A stretch of 10,246 nucleotides of DNA, taken from the NCBI GenBank assembly GCA_031380225.1, contig JANNFX010000246.1:1-10246 (forward strand), given 5' to 3'. Below the pieces are notes generated by a model, which saw only the letters and a program-made list of their open reading frames with translations, searched no databases and had not been told where the DNA came from. Below are positions 1-6,904 of this stretch, one piece after another. How positions within the stretch are numbered: the stretch's first letter is position 1; each line of letters opens with the position of its first letter. The stretch comes from JANNFX01 sp031380225 (GTDB lineage: Bacteria; Pseudomonadota; Alphaproteobacteria; Rhizobiales; Hyphomicrobiaceae). The translations under genes were made by a program, and so were the position numbers.

Positions 1-302
1 TCGCGAGACAGTTCGGTCCCTATCTGCCGTAGGTGTAGGAGAATTGAGAGGATCTGTCTTTAGTACGAGAGGACCGAGATGGACGCACCTCTGGTGTACC
101 TGTTGTCGCGCCAGCGGCATCGCAGGGTAGCTATGTGCGGAAGGGATAACCGCTGAAGGCATCTAAGCGGGAAACCCACCTCAAAACAAGTTCTCCCTTG
201 AGAGCCGTGGAAGACCACCACGTTGATAGGCCGGGTGTGGAAGCGCTGCAAAGCGTGTAGCTTACCGGTACTAATAGCTCGACTGACTTGTCGCTCTCAT
301 TA
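1..302 (+). rRNA. rrl: 23S rRNA, 3' end (partial)
   Basis: This is the 3' terminal part of a large-subunit rRNA gene, cut by the left window edge. The sarcin-ricin loop core, AGTACGAGAGGACC, is at 62-75. It is followed by the usual domain VI landmarks: GGAAGGGATAACCGCTGAAGGCATCTAAGCGGGAA-type sequence near 139-173 and the terminal TACTAATAGCTCGA block near 268-283. In E. coli the gene ends about 250 bases after the sarcin-ricin loop, which puts the 3' end near 300; the exact base is approximate. It is transcribed with the 5S gene that starts about 70 bases downstream. No substitution in the universally conserved core was noticed. Confidence 0.97.
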
Positions 303-373
303 AGCAATGCTCATCTCGGTGGCGCCTAGCGCCAACCGAATGAAGCTGCATGGACCAGAATTTTCACGTCTCC

Positions 374-497
374 GCTGGCCTGGTGGCTATGGCGGGGTGG
401 CTGCACCCGATCCCATTCCGAACTCGGCCGTGAAACGCCCCTGCGCCGATGGTACTCCGTCTTAAGACGCGGGAGAGTAGGTCGTTGCCAGGCCTGC
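374..497 (+). rRNA. rrf: 5S rRNA (intact copy)
   Basis: The 5S rRNA is part of the large-subunit central protuberance. The terminal helix I is visible: GGCCTGG at 377-383 pairs with CCAGGCC at 488-494, and two outer pairs extend it to 374/497. Helix III (CCGA with TCGG) closes a 13-base loop C that contains the conserved CCGAAC at 418-423. Helix IV is CGTC-TTAA-GACG. The length of about 124 bases is normal. The 23S-5S spacer of about 70 bases (303-373) holds no tRNA. An intrinsic terminator follows 50 bases downstream, so this is the end of the rRNA operon. A second, damaged copy lies at 1680-1800. Confidence 0.96.
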
Positions 498-546
498 AGA
501 GACGTGAAGTTTCATCAGATATCCTCTCTTTCAAATACAAGAACAC

Positions 547-586
547 AGAACCCGCGTGGCGCAAGCCCCGCGGGTTCTTTTCGTTC
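547..586 (+). terminator. Intrinsic terminator of the rRNA operon
   Basis: A perfect 10-bp stem, AGAACCCGCG at 547-556 with CGCGGGTTCT at 569-578, encloses a 12-base loop. It is followed by a T-rich run (TTTTCGTT) starting at 578. Position after 5S, stem GC content and the T-tract all fit a Rho-independent terminator that ends rRNA transcription. The same element is duplicated at 1849-1888. Confidence 0.9.
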
Positions 587-643
587 TGTTTTACAGCTGG
601 TCGCACTGTTGGCATTGTTGCGGCGTGCACGTTGCTATGCCAG

Positions 644-668
644 TAAGTCAGCCTTCGGGCCTAACTTA
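644..668 (+). other. Small UUCG hairpin upstream of the carbonic anhydrase gene
   Basis: GCC-TTCG-GGC at 651-660 forms a C(UUCG)G-capped stem. It is extended by TAAGT (644-648) pairing with ACTTA (664-668) across a small internal loop. It lies about 118 bases before the carbonic anhydrase start codon. It could be a structured 5' leader or a chance fold. There is no T-tract and no known riboswitch signature. Confidence 0.3.
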
Positions 669-785
669 GTTTGATTAACTGGAGGGGGGATTGCCGGGAT
701 TACCACACCACTTCTTCGTAGCCGACAGATCGCGCACATGGTAATTGTAGCTCAAAATTAGGCTTCATCTCGGGGGGAAGGTAAT

Positions 786-1496
786 ATGTTTTCGAGGCGC
801 ACGTTTTTTCGATCAGCCGCGATTGCGACGGCTGCGTTGGCAATACAGCCTGTCCTCGCTGAAGAACAGGCTTGTGCTGTCTACACACCTGATCGCCAGA
901 AGTCTGTTACGCCTGAGCAAGCGCTGCAACTTCTCAAAGATGGCAATGCCCGCTTCCTCGCCGGAACCACGATCAATTGCGATCTCCGCGCCCAGGTTAA
1001 AGCAACCTCGACCCAGCAGTCGCCGTTTGCGGCCATTCTTGGGTGCATCGATAGCCGCGTTCCGCCGGAGCTGGTGTTTGACCAGCGCATCGGCGATGTT
1101 TTTGCCGCGCGTATAGCCGGGAATTTCGTGAATGACGATATCGTTGGAAGCCTCGAGTTTGCGACCAAAGTCGCCGGGGCCAAAGCAATTGTTGTACTTG
1201 GGCATACCGAATGCGGCGCGATCAAAGGCGCAATCGATAAAGTCGAACTCGGCTTACTCACCAAGATGCTCGCGAACATCGAGCCCGCTGTGGCATCGGT
1301 TGCGGGTTTCGAGGGCGAGCGGACGGCGAAGAACAAGAAATTTGTGCAAGCCGTCGCCGATCAGAATGCTATTTTAGCAGCTAAGAAATTGACTGATAGA
1401 AGTTCCGTCCTAAGCGAACTTGTGGCGCAGAAGCAGCTCGTTGTCGTCGCCGCTATGCGGGATATCGCTTCAGGGGAGGTGCGATTTTTAGCGTGA
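786..1496 (+). CDS. Beta-class carbonic anhydrase with Tat-type signal peptide
   Basis: The product (236 aa) is predicted to interconvert CO2 and bicarbonate using a zinc ion. The beta-class zinc site is complete: Cys87-x-Asp89-x-Arg91 in GCIDSRVPPE, then His140 and Cys143 in GHTECGA. The Asp-Arg dyad and the four ligands all match the family. The N-terminus reads SRRTFFR (residues 3-9), a hydrophobic stretch, and a likely cleavage site after Ala25 (VLA-EE), which together make a twin-arginine export signal; the enzyme should therefore act folded in the periplasm. A purine-rich GGGGGGAAGG at 772-781 precedes the ATG by 4 bases and supports this start. The gene is alone between two 5S-terminator copies. 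Its mRNA would run into the second copy and probably stops at the terminator at 1849-1888. Family assignment is secure; the export route is inferred. Confidence 0.93.
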   Translation: MFSRRTFFRSAAIATAALAIQPVLAEEQACAVYTPDRQKSVTPEQALQLLKDGNARFLAGTTINCDLRAQVKATSTQQSPFAAILGCIDSRVPPELVFDQRIGDVFAARIAGNFVNDDIVGSLEFATKVAGAKAIVVLGHTECGAIKGAIDKVELGLLTKMLANIEPAVASVAGFEGERTAKNKKFVQAVADQNAILAAKKLTDRSSVLSELVAQKQLVVVAAMRDIASGEVRFLA

Positions 1497-1595
1497 TGCC
1501 GAGGCACCCAACCCGCCGCGACTCACGCCGCTGTTATCTTTTAAGCGCGACGCTACTCCGGCGGGGCCAGCTGTTTGGCGACCAAGTGGACGCTC

Positions 1596-1619
1596 GCGCC
1601 TACAGGCGCCAATTGGCGC
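1596..1619. repeat. Overlapping palindromes sharing one arm
   Basis: Two inverted repeats share the middle arm. GCGCCT-AC-AGGCGC occupies 1596-1609, and the perfect 14-bp palindrome GCGCCAATTGGCGC occupies 1606-1619. The middle GGCGC arm can pair with the left or the right arm, but not both. The element lies between the carbonic anhydrase stop and the second 5S copy, in the likely 3' untranslated region. No T-tract follows, so it is not a standard terminator. It could be a protein-binding site or an RNA-processing signal; function is unknown. Confidence 0.4.
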
Positions 1620-1679
1620 AACCCTCATGGTGAGCGCAGGGCTCAAAAGATGACTAGTGCTAAGCTTTGTAGTGTCTCC

Positions 1680-1800
1680 GCTGGCCTGGTGGCTATGGCG
1701 GGGTGGCTGCACCCGATCCCATTAACTCGGCCGTGAAACGCTCCAGCGCCGATGGTACTCCGACTTAAGACGTGGGAGAGTAGGTCGTTGCCAGGCCTGC
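1680..1800 (+). pseudogene. 5S rRNA second copy, probably non-functional
   Basis: The sequence matches the 5S gene at 374-497 throughout, including both strands of helix I. Relative to that copy, CCG is missing between about 1723 and 1724, so the conserved CCGAAC of loop C becomes TTAAC and the loop shrinks from 13 to 10 bases. In helix IV the stem CGTC/GACG becomes CGAC/GACG, replacing a U-A pair with an A-A mismatch. Two further changes in the 3' strand of helix II (C to T and T to A) look tolerable. Loop C is nearly invariant in bacteria, so this copy is unlikely to make a working 5S rRNA. The alternatives are a tolerated variant or a sequencing or assembly error in a repeat. Confidence 0.8.
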
Positions 1801-1848
1801 ACAGACGTGAAATTTCATCAGAATTCTCTCTTTCAAATACAAGAACAC

Positions 1849-1888
1849 AGAACCCGCGTGGCGCAAGCCCCGCGGGTTTTTTCGTTCT
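1849..1888 (+). terminator. Intrinsic terminator, second copy
   Basis: The stem GAACCCGCG at 1850-1858 pairs with CGCGGGTTT at 1871-1879 (outermost pair G-T) and leads into TTTTTT at 1877-1882. It duplicates the terminator at 547-586 and has a longer, uninterrupted T-run, so it should work at least as well. Because the first terminator should stop rRNA transcription upstream, this one most likely ends the carbonic anhydrase mRNA. Confidence 0.85.
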
Positions 1889-1891
1889 GGG

Positions 1892-2023
1892 TTACTCGCT
1901 GATCAGCTCCAGGCCATCACCATCCAAGTTCGGGTTGGGCCGCTGTCCCGGCGCATAGCGAGTGCTGTATTGCGAATCGTCGGCATGGTTCGCCACCCTT
2001 CGGTTCGCCGCGGCGAAACTCAT
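1892..2023 (-). CDS. Possible small ORF, 43 aa, unknown
   Basis: A minus-strand frame runs from ATG at 2023 to TAA at 1892. It encodes a hydrophilic peptide beginning MSFAAANRR and ending PNLDGDGLELISE. Codon choice is GC-rich at third positions, as in the neighbouring genes, and the acidic, Gly-containing end looks protein-like. Against it: only a weak TTGGA sits directly against the ATG, an in-frame stop lies 24 bases upstream, and no homologue is recognised. It could also be the C-terminal relic of a lost gene. The 14-bp palindrome TTCGCCGCGGCGAA at 2004-2017 lies inside its first codons. It would converge on the second terminator. Confidence 0.22.
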   Translation of the reverse strand: MSFAAANRRVANHADDSQYSTRYAPGQRPNPNLDGDGLELISE

Positions 2024-2087
2024 TCCAACTGGCGCGCCGGAGCCTTATGCTGTGATCGCTCGCCTCACTTAACAGATTTGGACAACA

Positions 2088-4118
2088 ATGGTTGCGTCAC
2101 TCACTTCGCCCACTTCGTCCACGTCGATCCACACATACCGCCCGCACATCGATGGCCTGCGCGCCATCGCCGTTATGTCGGTCGTATTCTATCACGCTGG
2201 ATCATGGATTAAGGGTGGGTTTGCCGGTGTTGACGTGTTCTTCGTCATCAGCGGCTTTTTGATAATCGGACAGATTGTTGAAGCTCAGCGCCAAGGTACG
2301 TTTTCATTCCAATCGTTTTGGGCGCGTCGCGCGCTGCGCATTTTGCCGCCCTATCTTCTCGTCATCGTGGCCTCGTCCCTGATCGCCTATTACGTGCTAA
2401 TTGGGAACGACGAGATCGAGGAATTTGGCCGGCAGGTCAAATACTCGGGTCTTATGATTGCCAATCACTTGTTCCTCCGCCAGGAAGGATATTTTGACGG
2501 CGTGGCCGGGTTAAAACCCCTTCTGCATTTATGGTCTCTCGCTGTCGAAGAGCAGTTTTATATTGCCGCTCCGCTGGTGATCGCGGCGCTTGCTGTCGTG
2601 GCAAGGCGGCGTGTGCCTGTTGGTAGCGTTGTGGTCGCGCTGTTTATCGCGTCTCTCACAGCATGCATTATGTTGACAGGCCGTGATGAGGAGAAAAATC
2701 CAGCGTTCTATCTGATGCCACTGCGCGCATGGGAATTCATGGCTGGTGGAGCGATTGGCTATGCGGTGCCCTACGTGCAGCGTCTGGCTTCACAAACGAT
2801 TGACCGGATTGGACTTGCCGCCCTCGTTGCCTTGGCTCTGTCGTTGTTGTTACTCAACAGTAGCACACCGTTCCCATCGTTCTACGCGCTGTTTCCGGTC
2901 CTGTCGGCTGCGGCCCTAATCGCAGCGTCGGAATGCCGGCCTGAGAGTTTGGCCGCGCGTTTACTGTCTGTACCGCCCGTCGTTGCTATAGGGCTGGTGT
3001 CGTATTCCTGGTATCTCTGGCACTGGCCATTGATGGTTTTTACAAGGATCTACAATTTTGGCGAACTGCCGAAGGCATGGGCTCTCGCAGCGGCCCTTTC
3101 GTCTCTGGTCTTGGCGGCATTGACCTACTTGCTCATTGAGCGCCCGATTAAAAACTTACGCCGGACGGCCAATCTCGATCGCAGTTGGACTCCGGTGTTG
3201 GCCGGGCTAGCGGCGTGCGCCGTTATTGTATTTGCGGGGATGGGAATTGTGTATCGCGTAAAAAAAACGTCCGCCGATATTGGCTGGCCAACAGGACCGT
3301 GCGCGCTGAATACAGCCGTATCGGCCAAACCTTGCCTCAACGCTGCAAACGGCCGCCCCGTCGGCATCCTCATCGGCGACTCTCACGCGATCGCATTCTG
3401 GGGCGCCATGGACGCACGGGCCACAGCGTCAGGGTACCAACTTGCGACGCTGACCGGAGGTGGCTGCATCGGGCTCTTCGATGTCAAAACTTTTGAAAAT
3501 GGCCGCAAGAAAGGCAGCAAATGTAAGCAAGAGCGGAGCAATGGCCTAGAAATTATGAAGTCCGGCCTGAAGCAAGAATTCGCAACAATTGCCAACCGAT
3601 GGTTAAACTTTGCACGCCCCAAGCCTCACAAGCACGATACGTATGAGTTGGCGCCGGCCTCCGGCGACAAACCGGCTGCCAATCAGCGTGAATTTTTCGT
3701 GTCTGCTTTTAAGCATACATTGTCAGAGTTACGAGCAGTTGGCGTCCGCCGTATTTTAGTGGTGGGCCCGGTGCCAGAATTCCAACGTGATCCGTCGTCA
3801 TGCGTCGTTCGCGCGGCCCACTATGGCATGGACATTGTCGAACAATGCGGCCGCCAGAGATCGGATGTCGAACGCGAAACTGCAGAAGCAACGTCGCGTC
3901 TCACGGAGGCGATCGGAAACGATGGGGATGTGCGGCTGATCGATATGGTTGCAACTCTTTGCGACCGTTCCATATGCCGGCCCGATCTGCCGGATGGGAC
4001 CGTCCTTTATAGCGACACCAACCACTTGAACGCGCAAGGCGCCGCCCACATCGAACGCTGGCTCGCGAAAGATTTGCAATGGCTGATGCCGGCCGGCATA
4101 TCGCCACCAGCACCATGA
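2088..4118 (+). CDS. OafA-type membrane acyltransferase fused to an SGNH domain
   Basis: The 676-aa protein should move an acyl group, usually acetyl, across the inner membrane onto a surface glycan; the substrate cannot be read from the sequence. Residues about 18-365 are an acyltransferase-3 domain with many hydrophobic helices. The signature IDGLRAIAV begins at 21, and Arg25-x10-His36 matches the family's catalytic R-x10-H motif. GVDVFFVISGFLI and WSLAVEEQFY are also typical. After the last membrane helix (about 378-395) a periplasmic SGNH domain carries GDSH at 430-433 (nucleophile Ser432) and Asp643-x-x-His646 in SDTNHLN. This two-domain layout and length are usual for O-antigen, exopolysaccharide or peptidoglycan O-acetylases. 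The ribosome site before ATG 2088 is weak (TGGA). No glycan-synthesis gene adjoins it, so it appears to be a single-gene unit. It converges with the transpeptidase gene, 105 bases apart. Confidence 0.92.
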   Translation: MVASLTSPTSSTSIHTYRPHIDGLRAIAVMSVVFYHAGSWIKGGFAGVDVFFVISGFLIIGQIVEAQRQGTFSFQSFWARRALRILPPYLLVIVASSLIAYYVLIGNDEIEEFGRQVKYSGLMIANHLFLRQEGYFDGVAGLKPLLHLWSLAVEEQFYIAAPLVIAALAVVARRRVPVGSVVVALFIASLTACIMLTGRDEEKNPAFYLMPLRAWEFMAGGAIGYAVPYVQRLASQTIDRIGLAALVALALSLLLLNSSTPFPSFYALFPVLSAAALIAASECRPESLAARLLSVPPVVAIGLVSYSWYLWHWPLMVFTRIYNFGELPKAWALAAALSSLVLAALTYLLIERPIKNLRRTANLDRSWTPVLAGLAACAVIVFAGMGIVYRVKKTSADIGWPTGPCALNTAVSAKPCLNAANGRPVGILIGDSHAIAFWGAMDARATASGYQLATLTGGGCIGLFDVKTFENGRKKGSKCKQERSNGLEIMKSGLKQEFATIANRWLNFARPKPHKHDTYELAPASGDKPAANQREFFVSAFKHTLSELRAVGVRRILVVGPVPEFQRDPSSCVVRAAHYGMDIVEQCGRQRSDVERETAEATSRLTEAIGNDGDVRLIDMVATLCDRSICRPDLPDGTVLYSDTNHLNAQGAAHIERWLAKDLQWLMPAGISPPAP

Positions 4119-4194
4119 GAGAAAACGGCCGCAACCGTGGTGACAACCGCCGAGAAATTGAAATTGCAAATGGCCGCGGTCGTTCTTCGATCGA

Positions 4195-4216
4195 ATCCCA
4201 CTAAAAATAGGGGGAT
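4195..4216 (-). terminator. Possible hairpin after the transpeptidase gene
   Basis: ATCCCACTA (4195-4203) pairs with TAGGGGGAT (4208-4216), with one A-G mismatch and an AAAA loop on the plus strand. It lies just beyond the minus-strand stop codon at 4224 and between two convergent genes. There is no T-run after the stem on the minus strand, so intrinsic termination is doubtful. Confidence 0.3.
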
Positions 4217-4223
4217 TGCCCTC

Positions 4224-6560
4224 TCACCAACCAAACTTCGGATGGCTTGGGCGGACATAGCGATAGCTGTATTTCGAGCCGTAGCCATAGTTGGGGATGG
4301 AGCTGGCCGTGTAAACATTGATGCGGCCTGGCTTGGCGCGCGCGGGCTTGTCGGTCGCTGGGCGCTTGACGAGGCCACCCTGCGGTTCGCCGCTGATCAG
4401 CACGATGAAGTCCGTGGCTGTATCGGTTTCTTTGTGGGCTTCTTCATCGGAGACGATTAGCGATGACCCCGGCCAGGCCGACTGCGAGACGAACTCCAGC
4501 ATTTCTGGCGGCAGTGTCACGCGATCGAGCACAGCAGACGCGACAGTCGCGTTTGTCGTATAGGGTTCAGGCACATCGCCTAGGCGCGGGTTGGGTCTGT
4601 TGTTGAATTTTTCCAGATCGCTGGCCGGGCGGCGGGCGAGCGAAACGGCAGTCCAGCGCAACGCGGCGCCATCGTTGTCATAGTCGACCGCCGTAAAGAC
4701 GTGGGTGCCGATTGACTGATCTGGATTAGCGATGTCAACCGGCATGTCCATGATTGCTTCGTGACCTTGGCGCAAATAAACGCGCTGCATTTTCCGGCTG
4801 ACGAACAGCGAAACCGGATAGGTTCTGCGCTGGGCGGCCTGGGCTTCCGTTACCGCGGCATCCCGGTGGATCGTTGCGGACGTCAAATCCCGATCGAGAT
4901 TTGCTAATTCTGCATCGATCGCTGCCAGCGCGGCTCTGGCTTTGTCTTTTGCCGCCCTCGCGGCATTCAAAGCCGCTCTTGTTTTGGATGCAAGCGCCTC
5001 TTCCTTCGTGTAACGAGCGGGCTCCATCGTAAAGGCCAGCGCCTTTGCCGCGCGCGCAGCCCGGTCTACAGCCTTGACTTTTGCGCGATCTGCGGCGGCC
5101 TCTAAGCGTTCGGTCCTGTCGAGCACGCGATCCGGGGTTGCCTTTTCGAAGACCACCTTGGCGCTGGCGAGTTCCGACGTTGTGTTGATGACCGCGATGT
5201 CAGCGCTTGATTTTTGAAACTCCGCCAAACGCATCTTTTCCGGGTCGTTAGCGGCTGTCAATTCGCGTGTCGCGCGCGCAGCCTTGTCGTTGGCGATTTT
5301 ACGGGCCATGTTAGCAGCGTTCAAACGCCGTTCCGCGGCGTTGCGCTCTTTGTCCGTCGTTGCAATCGGAGCCGCTTTCGCGCGGTCGAGGGCCAAGGTC
5401 GCGTCGTTGACCGCCTTATCGGCGCTGGCTTTTTCAAGATCTGCCGTTTGGATCAGGGCTTTCACCGCTGCTAAGTCGCGATTGGCGCGTTGAGCCTTGT
5501 CGTCTGCAATTCTGTGGGCGTTGCTGGCCGAATTCAAAAGCCTTGCCGCGGGCGCCTGTCCGTTGACTTTTGCTGCAATCGTGGCCACCTTCGCGCTGGC
5601 GAGTTCAGAGGTCGTGTTGATGACCGCCGTATCGGCGCTCGCTTTTTCGCGTTCTGCAGATCGGATTTTTTCCGGATCTTTGGCGGCGGCATAGTCGCGA
5701 TTGGCGCGCGCCGCCGCATCGTTTGCAATCCTGTAGGCCTTGAGGGCAGCTGTCAAAACTTTGTCCGCCGGCGCGCGCCCTCTGGCCTTCGTAGCGCTCT
5801 CAGCCGTCAAGTTTTCGACCGGTTCCTTGGCCAGTTCAGCATCGGATATTTTGCTGTCAGCGTCAGCTTTCAAGCGGTCCATTTCAGCTTTCCGGCCGGG
5901 GCTGTTGCGGATATCGGCTTGAAACACGCTTGTTGAGCGATCGTCGAGTTCATAAGTTTCAAAAGCGACATTCGTTGCAACTTGTCTGTTGCGGAGCGGG
6001 CCCGGTTGCAGGAGCGCCGGATGAGAGATCTCGACCGGCGCAATGTTGTCACGGGCAACAATCACGCGCATTCCGATCCTGGTCCGCGCGAAAATGTCTT
6101 GGGAATACTCATACGGCAGCCGGACACAGCCATGCGAGGCTGGATAGCCGGGCAAGGCTCCATGGTGGAGTGCCAAACCCGACCAGGTCAGGCGCTGCAT
6201 GTACGGCATGGCGATCGAATCGTAAACGTTCGAGTAATGATCTTTGTTTTTTTGCAGAATACTGTAGGTGCCGACAGGCGTTTCATGGTCCGTCGCGCCG
6301 CTCGAGACCTTGGCGCGCATCGCGCCGCCGTTGGCATCATAGAGTGAGATGCGCTGGTCCTTAATCGAGACAATCGCCATCACCGGCGTGCCGGTAAGTG
6401 CCATCACCGGCGGGCCGGCAATTGTGCTTTGCAGGGCCTGCGGGATTTGCGGTTGGCTGTCTTGCGCCCCCGCCGGGCTAATGAGGGCCGAGGCGGCAGT
6501 GATCAGAAGTGCGAGGGTGGCGGCGTCTTGGATAGAGCGGGCATGGGGAGTGCGGCGCAT
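4224..6560 (-). CDS. Exported L,D-transpeptidase (YkuD) with coiled-coil repeat core
   Basis: The 778-aa protein is predicted to form or exchange peptidoglycan cross-links (3-3 links or protein attachment) in the periplasm. The start is taken at 6560: AAGGA lies 7 bases before this ATG and the encoded N-terminus, MRRTPHARS then a hydrophobic run ending near SPAGAQ, is a signal peptide. A longer frame to 6638 adds 26 unlikely residues. The YkuD domain spans about 58-170 and has His133-Gly134 and the catalytic SHGCVR motif at 142-147 (Cys145). Residues about 225-578 are Ala/Lys/Glu-rich, strongly helical and built of repeats of about 72 residues. Residues 580-720 (YPVSLFVSRKMQRVYLRQG to DFIVLISG) resemble a second YkuD-like fold but lack the HGC motif, so this part is probably non-catalytic. 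The tail is Tyr-rich (NYGYGSKYSYRYV). The domain layout suggests a wall enzyme holding a long spacer. The family call is firm; the role is inferred. Confidence 0.88.
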   Translation of the reverse strand: MRRTPHARSIQDAATLALLITAASALISPAGAQDSQPQIPQALQSTIAGPPVMALTGTPVMAIVSIKDQRISLYDANGGAMRAKVSSGATDHETPVGTYSILQKNKDHYSNVYDSIAMPYMQRLTWSGLALHHGALPGYPASHGCVRLPYEYSQDIFARTRIGMRVIVARDNIAPVEISHPALLQPGPLRNRQVATNVAFETYELDDRSTSVFQADIRNSPGRKAEMDRLKADADSKISDAELAKEPVENLTAESATKARGRAPADKVLTAALKAYRIANDAAARANRDYAAAKDPEKIRSAEREKASADTAVINTTSELASAKVATIAAKVNGQAPAARLLNSASNAHRIADDKAQRANRDLAAVKALIQTADLEKASADKAVNDATLALDRAKAAPIATTDKERNAAERRLNAANMARKIANDKAARATRELTAANDPEKMRLAEFQKSSADIAVINTTSELASAKVVFEKATPDRVLDRTERLEAAADRAKVKAVDRAARAAKALAFTMEPARYTKEEALASKTRAALNAARAAKDKARAALAAIDAELANLDRDLTSATIHRDAAVTEAQAAQRRTYPVSLFVSRKMQRVYLRQGHEAIMDMPVDIANPDQSIGTHVFTAVDYDNDGAALRWTAVSLARRPASDLEKFNNRPNPRLGDVPEPYTTNATVASAVLDRVTLPPEMLEFVSQSAWPGSSLIVSDEEAHKETDTATDFIVLISGEPQGGLVKRPATDKPARAKPGRINVYTASSIPNYGYGSKYSYRYVRPSHPKFGW
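5139..5795 (-). repeat. Three tandem ~72-aa repeats inside the transpeptidase
   Basis: Residues about 256-330, 331-403 and 404-474 are diverged copies of one unit. Shared blocks include RIANDAAARANRD / RIADDKAQRANRD / KIANDKAARATRE, and EKASADTAV / EKASADKAV / QKSSADIAV. The first and third units both end in the identical 12 residues INTTSELASAKV (314-325 and 458-469), 144 residues apart, and their DNA is also similar. A weaker fourth unit may follow at about 476-545. The repeats are predicted to form a coiled coil or helical rod. Confidence 0.8.
6376..6418 (-). repeat. Short 24-bp tandem duplication in the transpeptidase N-terminus
   Basis: The 19-base block GCCATCACCGGCGTGCCGG at 6376-6394 recurs at 6400-6418 with one change. 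It duplicates eight residues in frame (GPPVMALT then GTPVMAIV) just before the YkuD domain. Confidence 0.7.
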
Positions 6561-6904
6561 CGGCGAATCCTTGAAGTGTAGGCTGAATGACCCCGGCAGA
6601 CTGCAACATGTTACATTAACAAACACTTCATAGCACATTATTATTACTTAGGTTTTTGTTAGCGCTGTCATTGAGAGTTTGTTCAGAATTCTACCGCATC
6701 GCGTTGAAGTCGGCTGGGCGGCACGCCTCGCGATGGCCAGCCTGAGAGCTCGATCAGCGCGTAGAACAAGGTTCGGCGGTTCACGATGGTGGGACTGACG
6801 AAAAGGACGACATAGAAACGCTGGCGCAACGGTCAGCTTCGTTCTGCCAAATGAAAAACCACAGACTCGAATTCCCGCTAGTGTCTGAGCGAAAGTTGAA
6901 AATT
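6561..6904. other. Intergenic region with no recognised gene
   Basis: Upstream of the transpeptidase start. It should hold that gene's promoter, but no convincing -35/-10 pair was found. Near 6606-6624 there are short symmetric AT-rich words (GTTACATTAAC and AACATGTT on the plus strand) that could be a binding site. The open frames here lack ribosome sites and recognisable protein character. Confidence 0.5.

Larger units (their letters stand above)
1674..1889 (+). repeat. Direct repeat of the 5S-plus-terminator unit (partner at 368-588)
   Basis: From GTCTCCGCTGG at 1674 to CGTTCTG at 1883-1889 this block copies 368-588, covering the 5S gene, the 50-base spacer and the terminator. By eye I count about seven or eight substitutions and two small deletions over about 220 bases, so it is clearly homologous but diverged. 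Flanking sequences on both sides are unrelated, which fixes the repeat ends. No 23S sequence precedes this copy. The two copies are in direct orientation and bracket 1085 bases that carry one gene. Confidence 0.92.

Noticed and set aside
449..646. 65-aa plus-strand frame across the 5S gene, with a matching 68-aa frame at 1752-1958
   Set aside because: Both start inside 5S rRNA and read through the terminator. Their similarity comes from the duplicated RNA locus and is not evidence of coding.
813..1336. Minus-strand frames of 130 and 151 aa within the carbonic anhydrase gene
   Set aside because: The plus-strand gene has a complete zinc site, signal peptide and ribosome site; the antisense frames have none of these.
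5490..5936. 148-aa plus-strand frame (and several others) inside the transpeptidase gene
   Set aside because: They are antisense shadows of the GC-rich, Ala-rich repeat region of a clearly real gene.
6561..6638. Longer transpeptidase N-terminus starting at 6638
   Set aside because: The extra 26 residues precede a good signal peptide, and AAGGA is correctly spaced only for the ATG at 6560.
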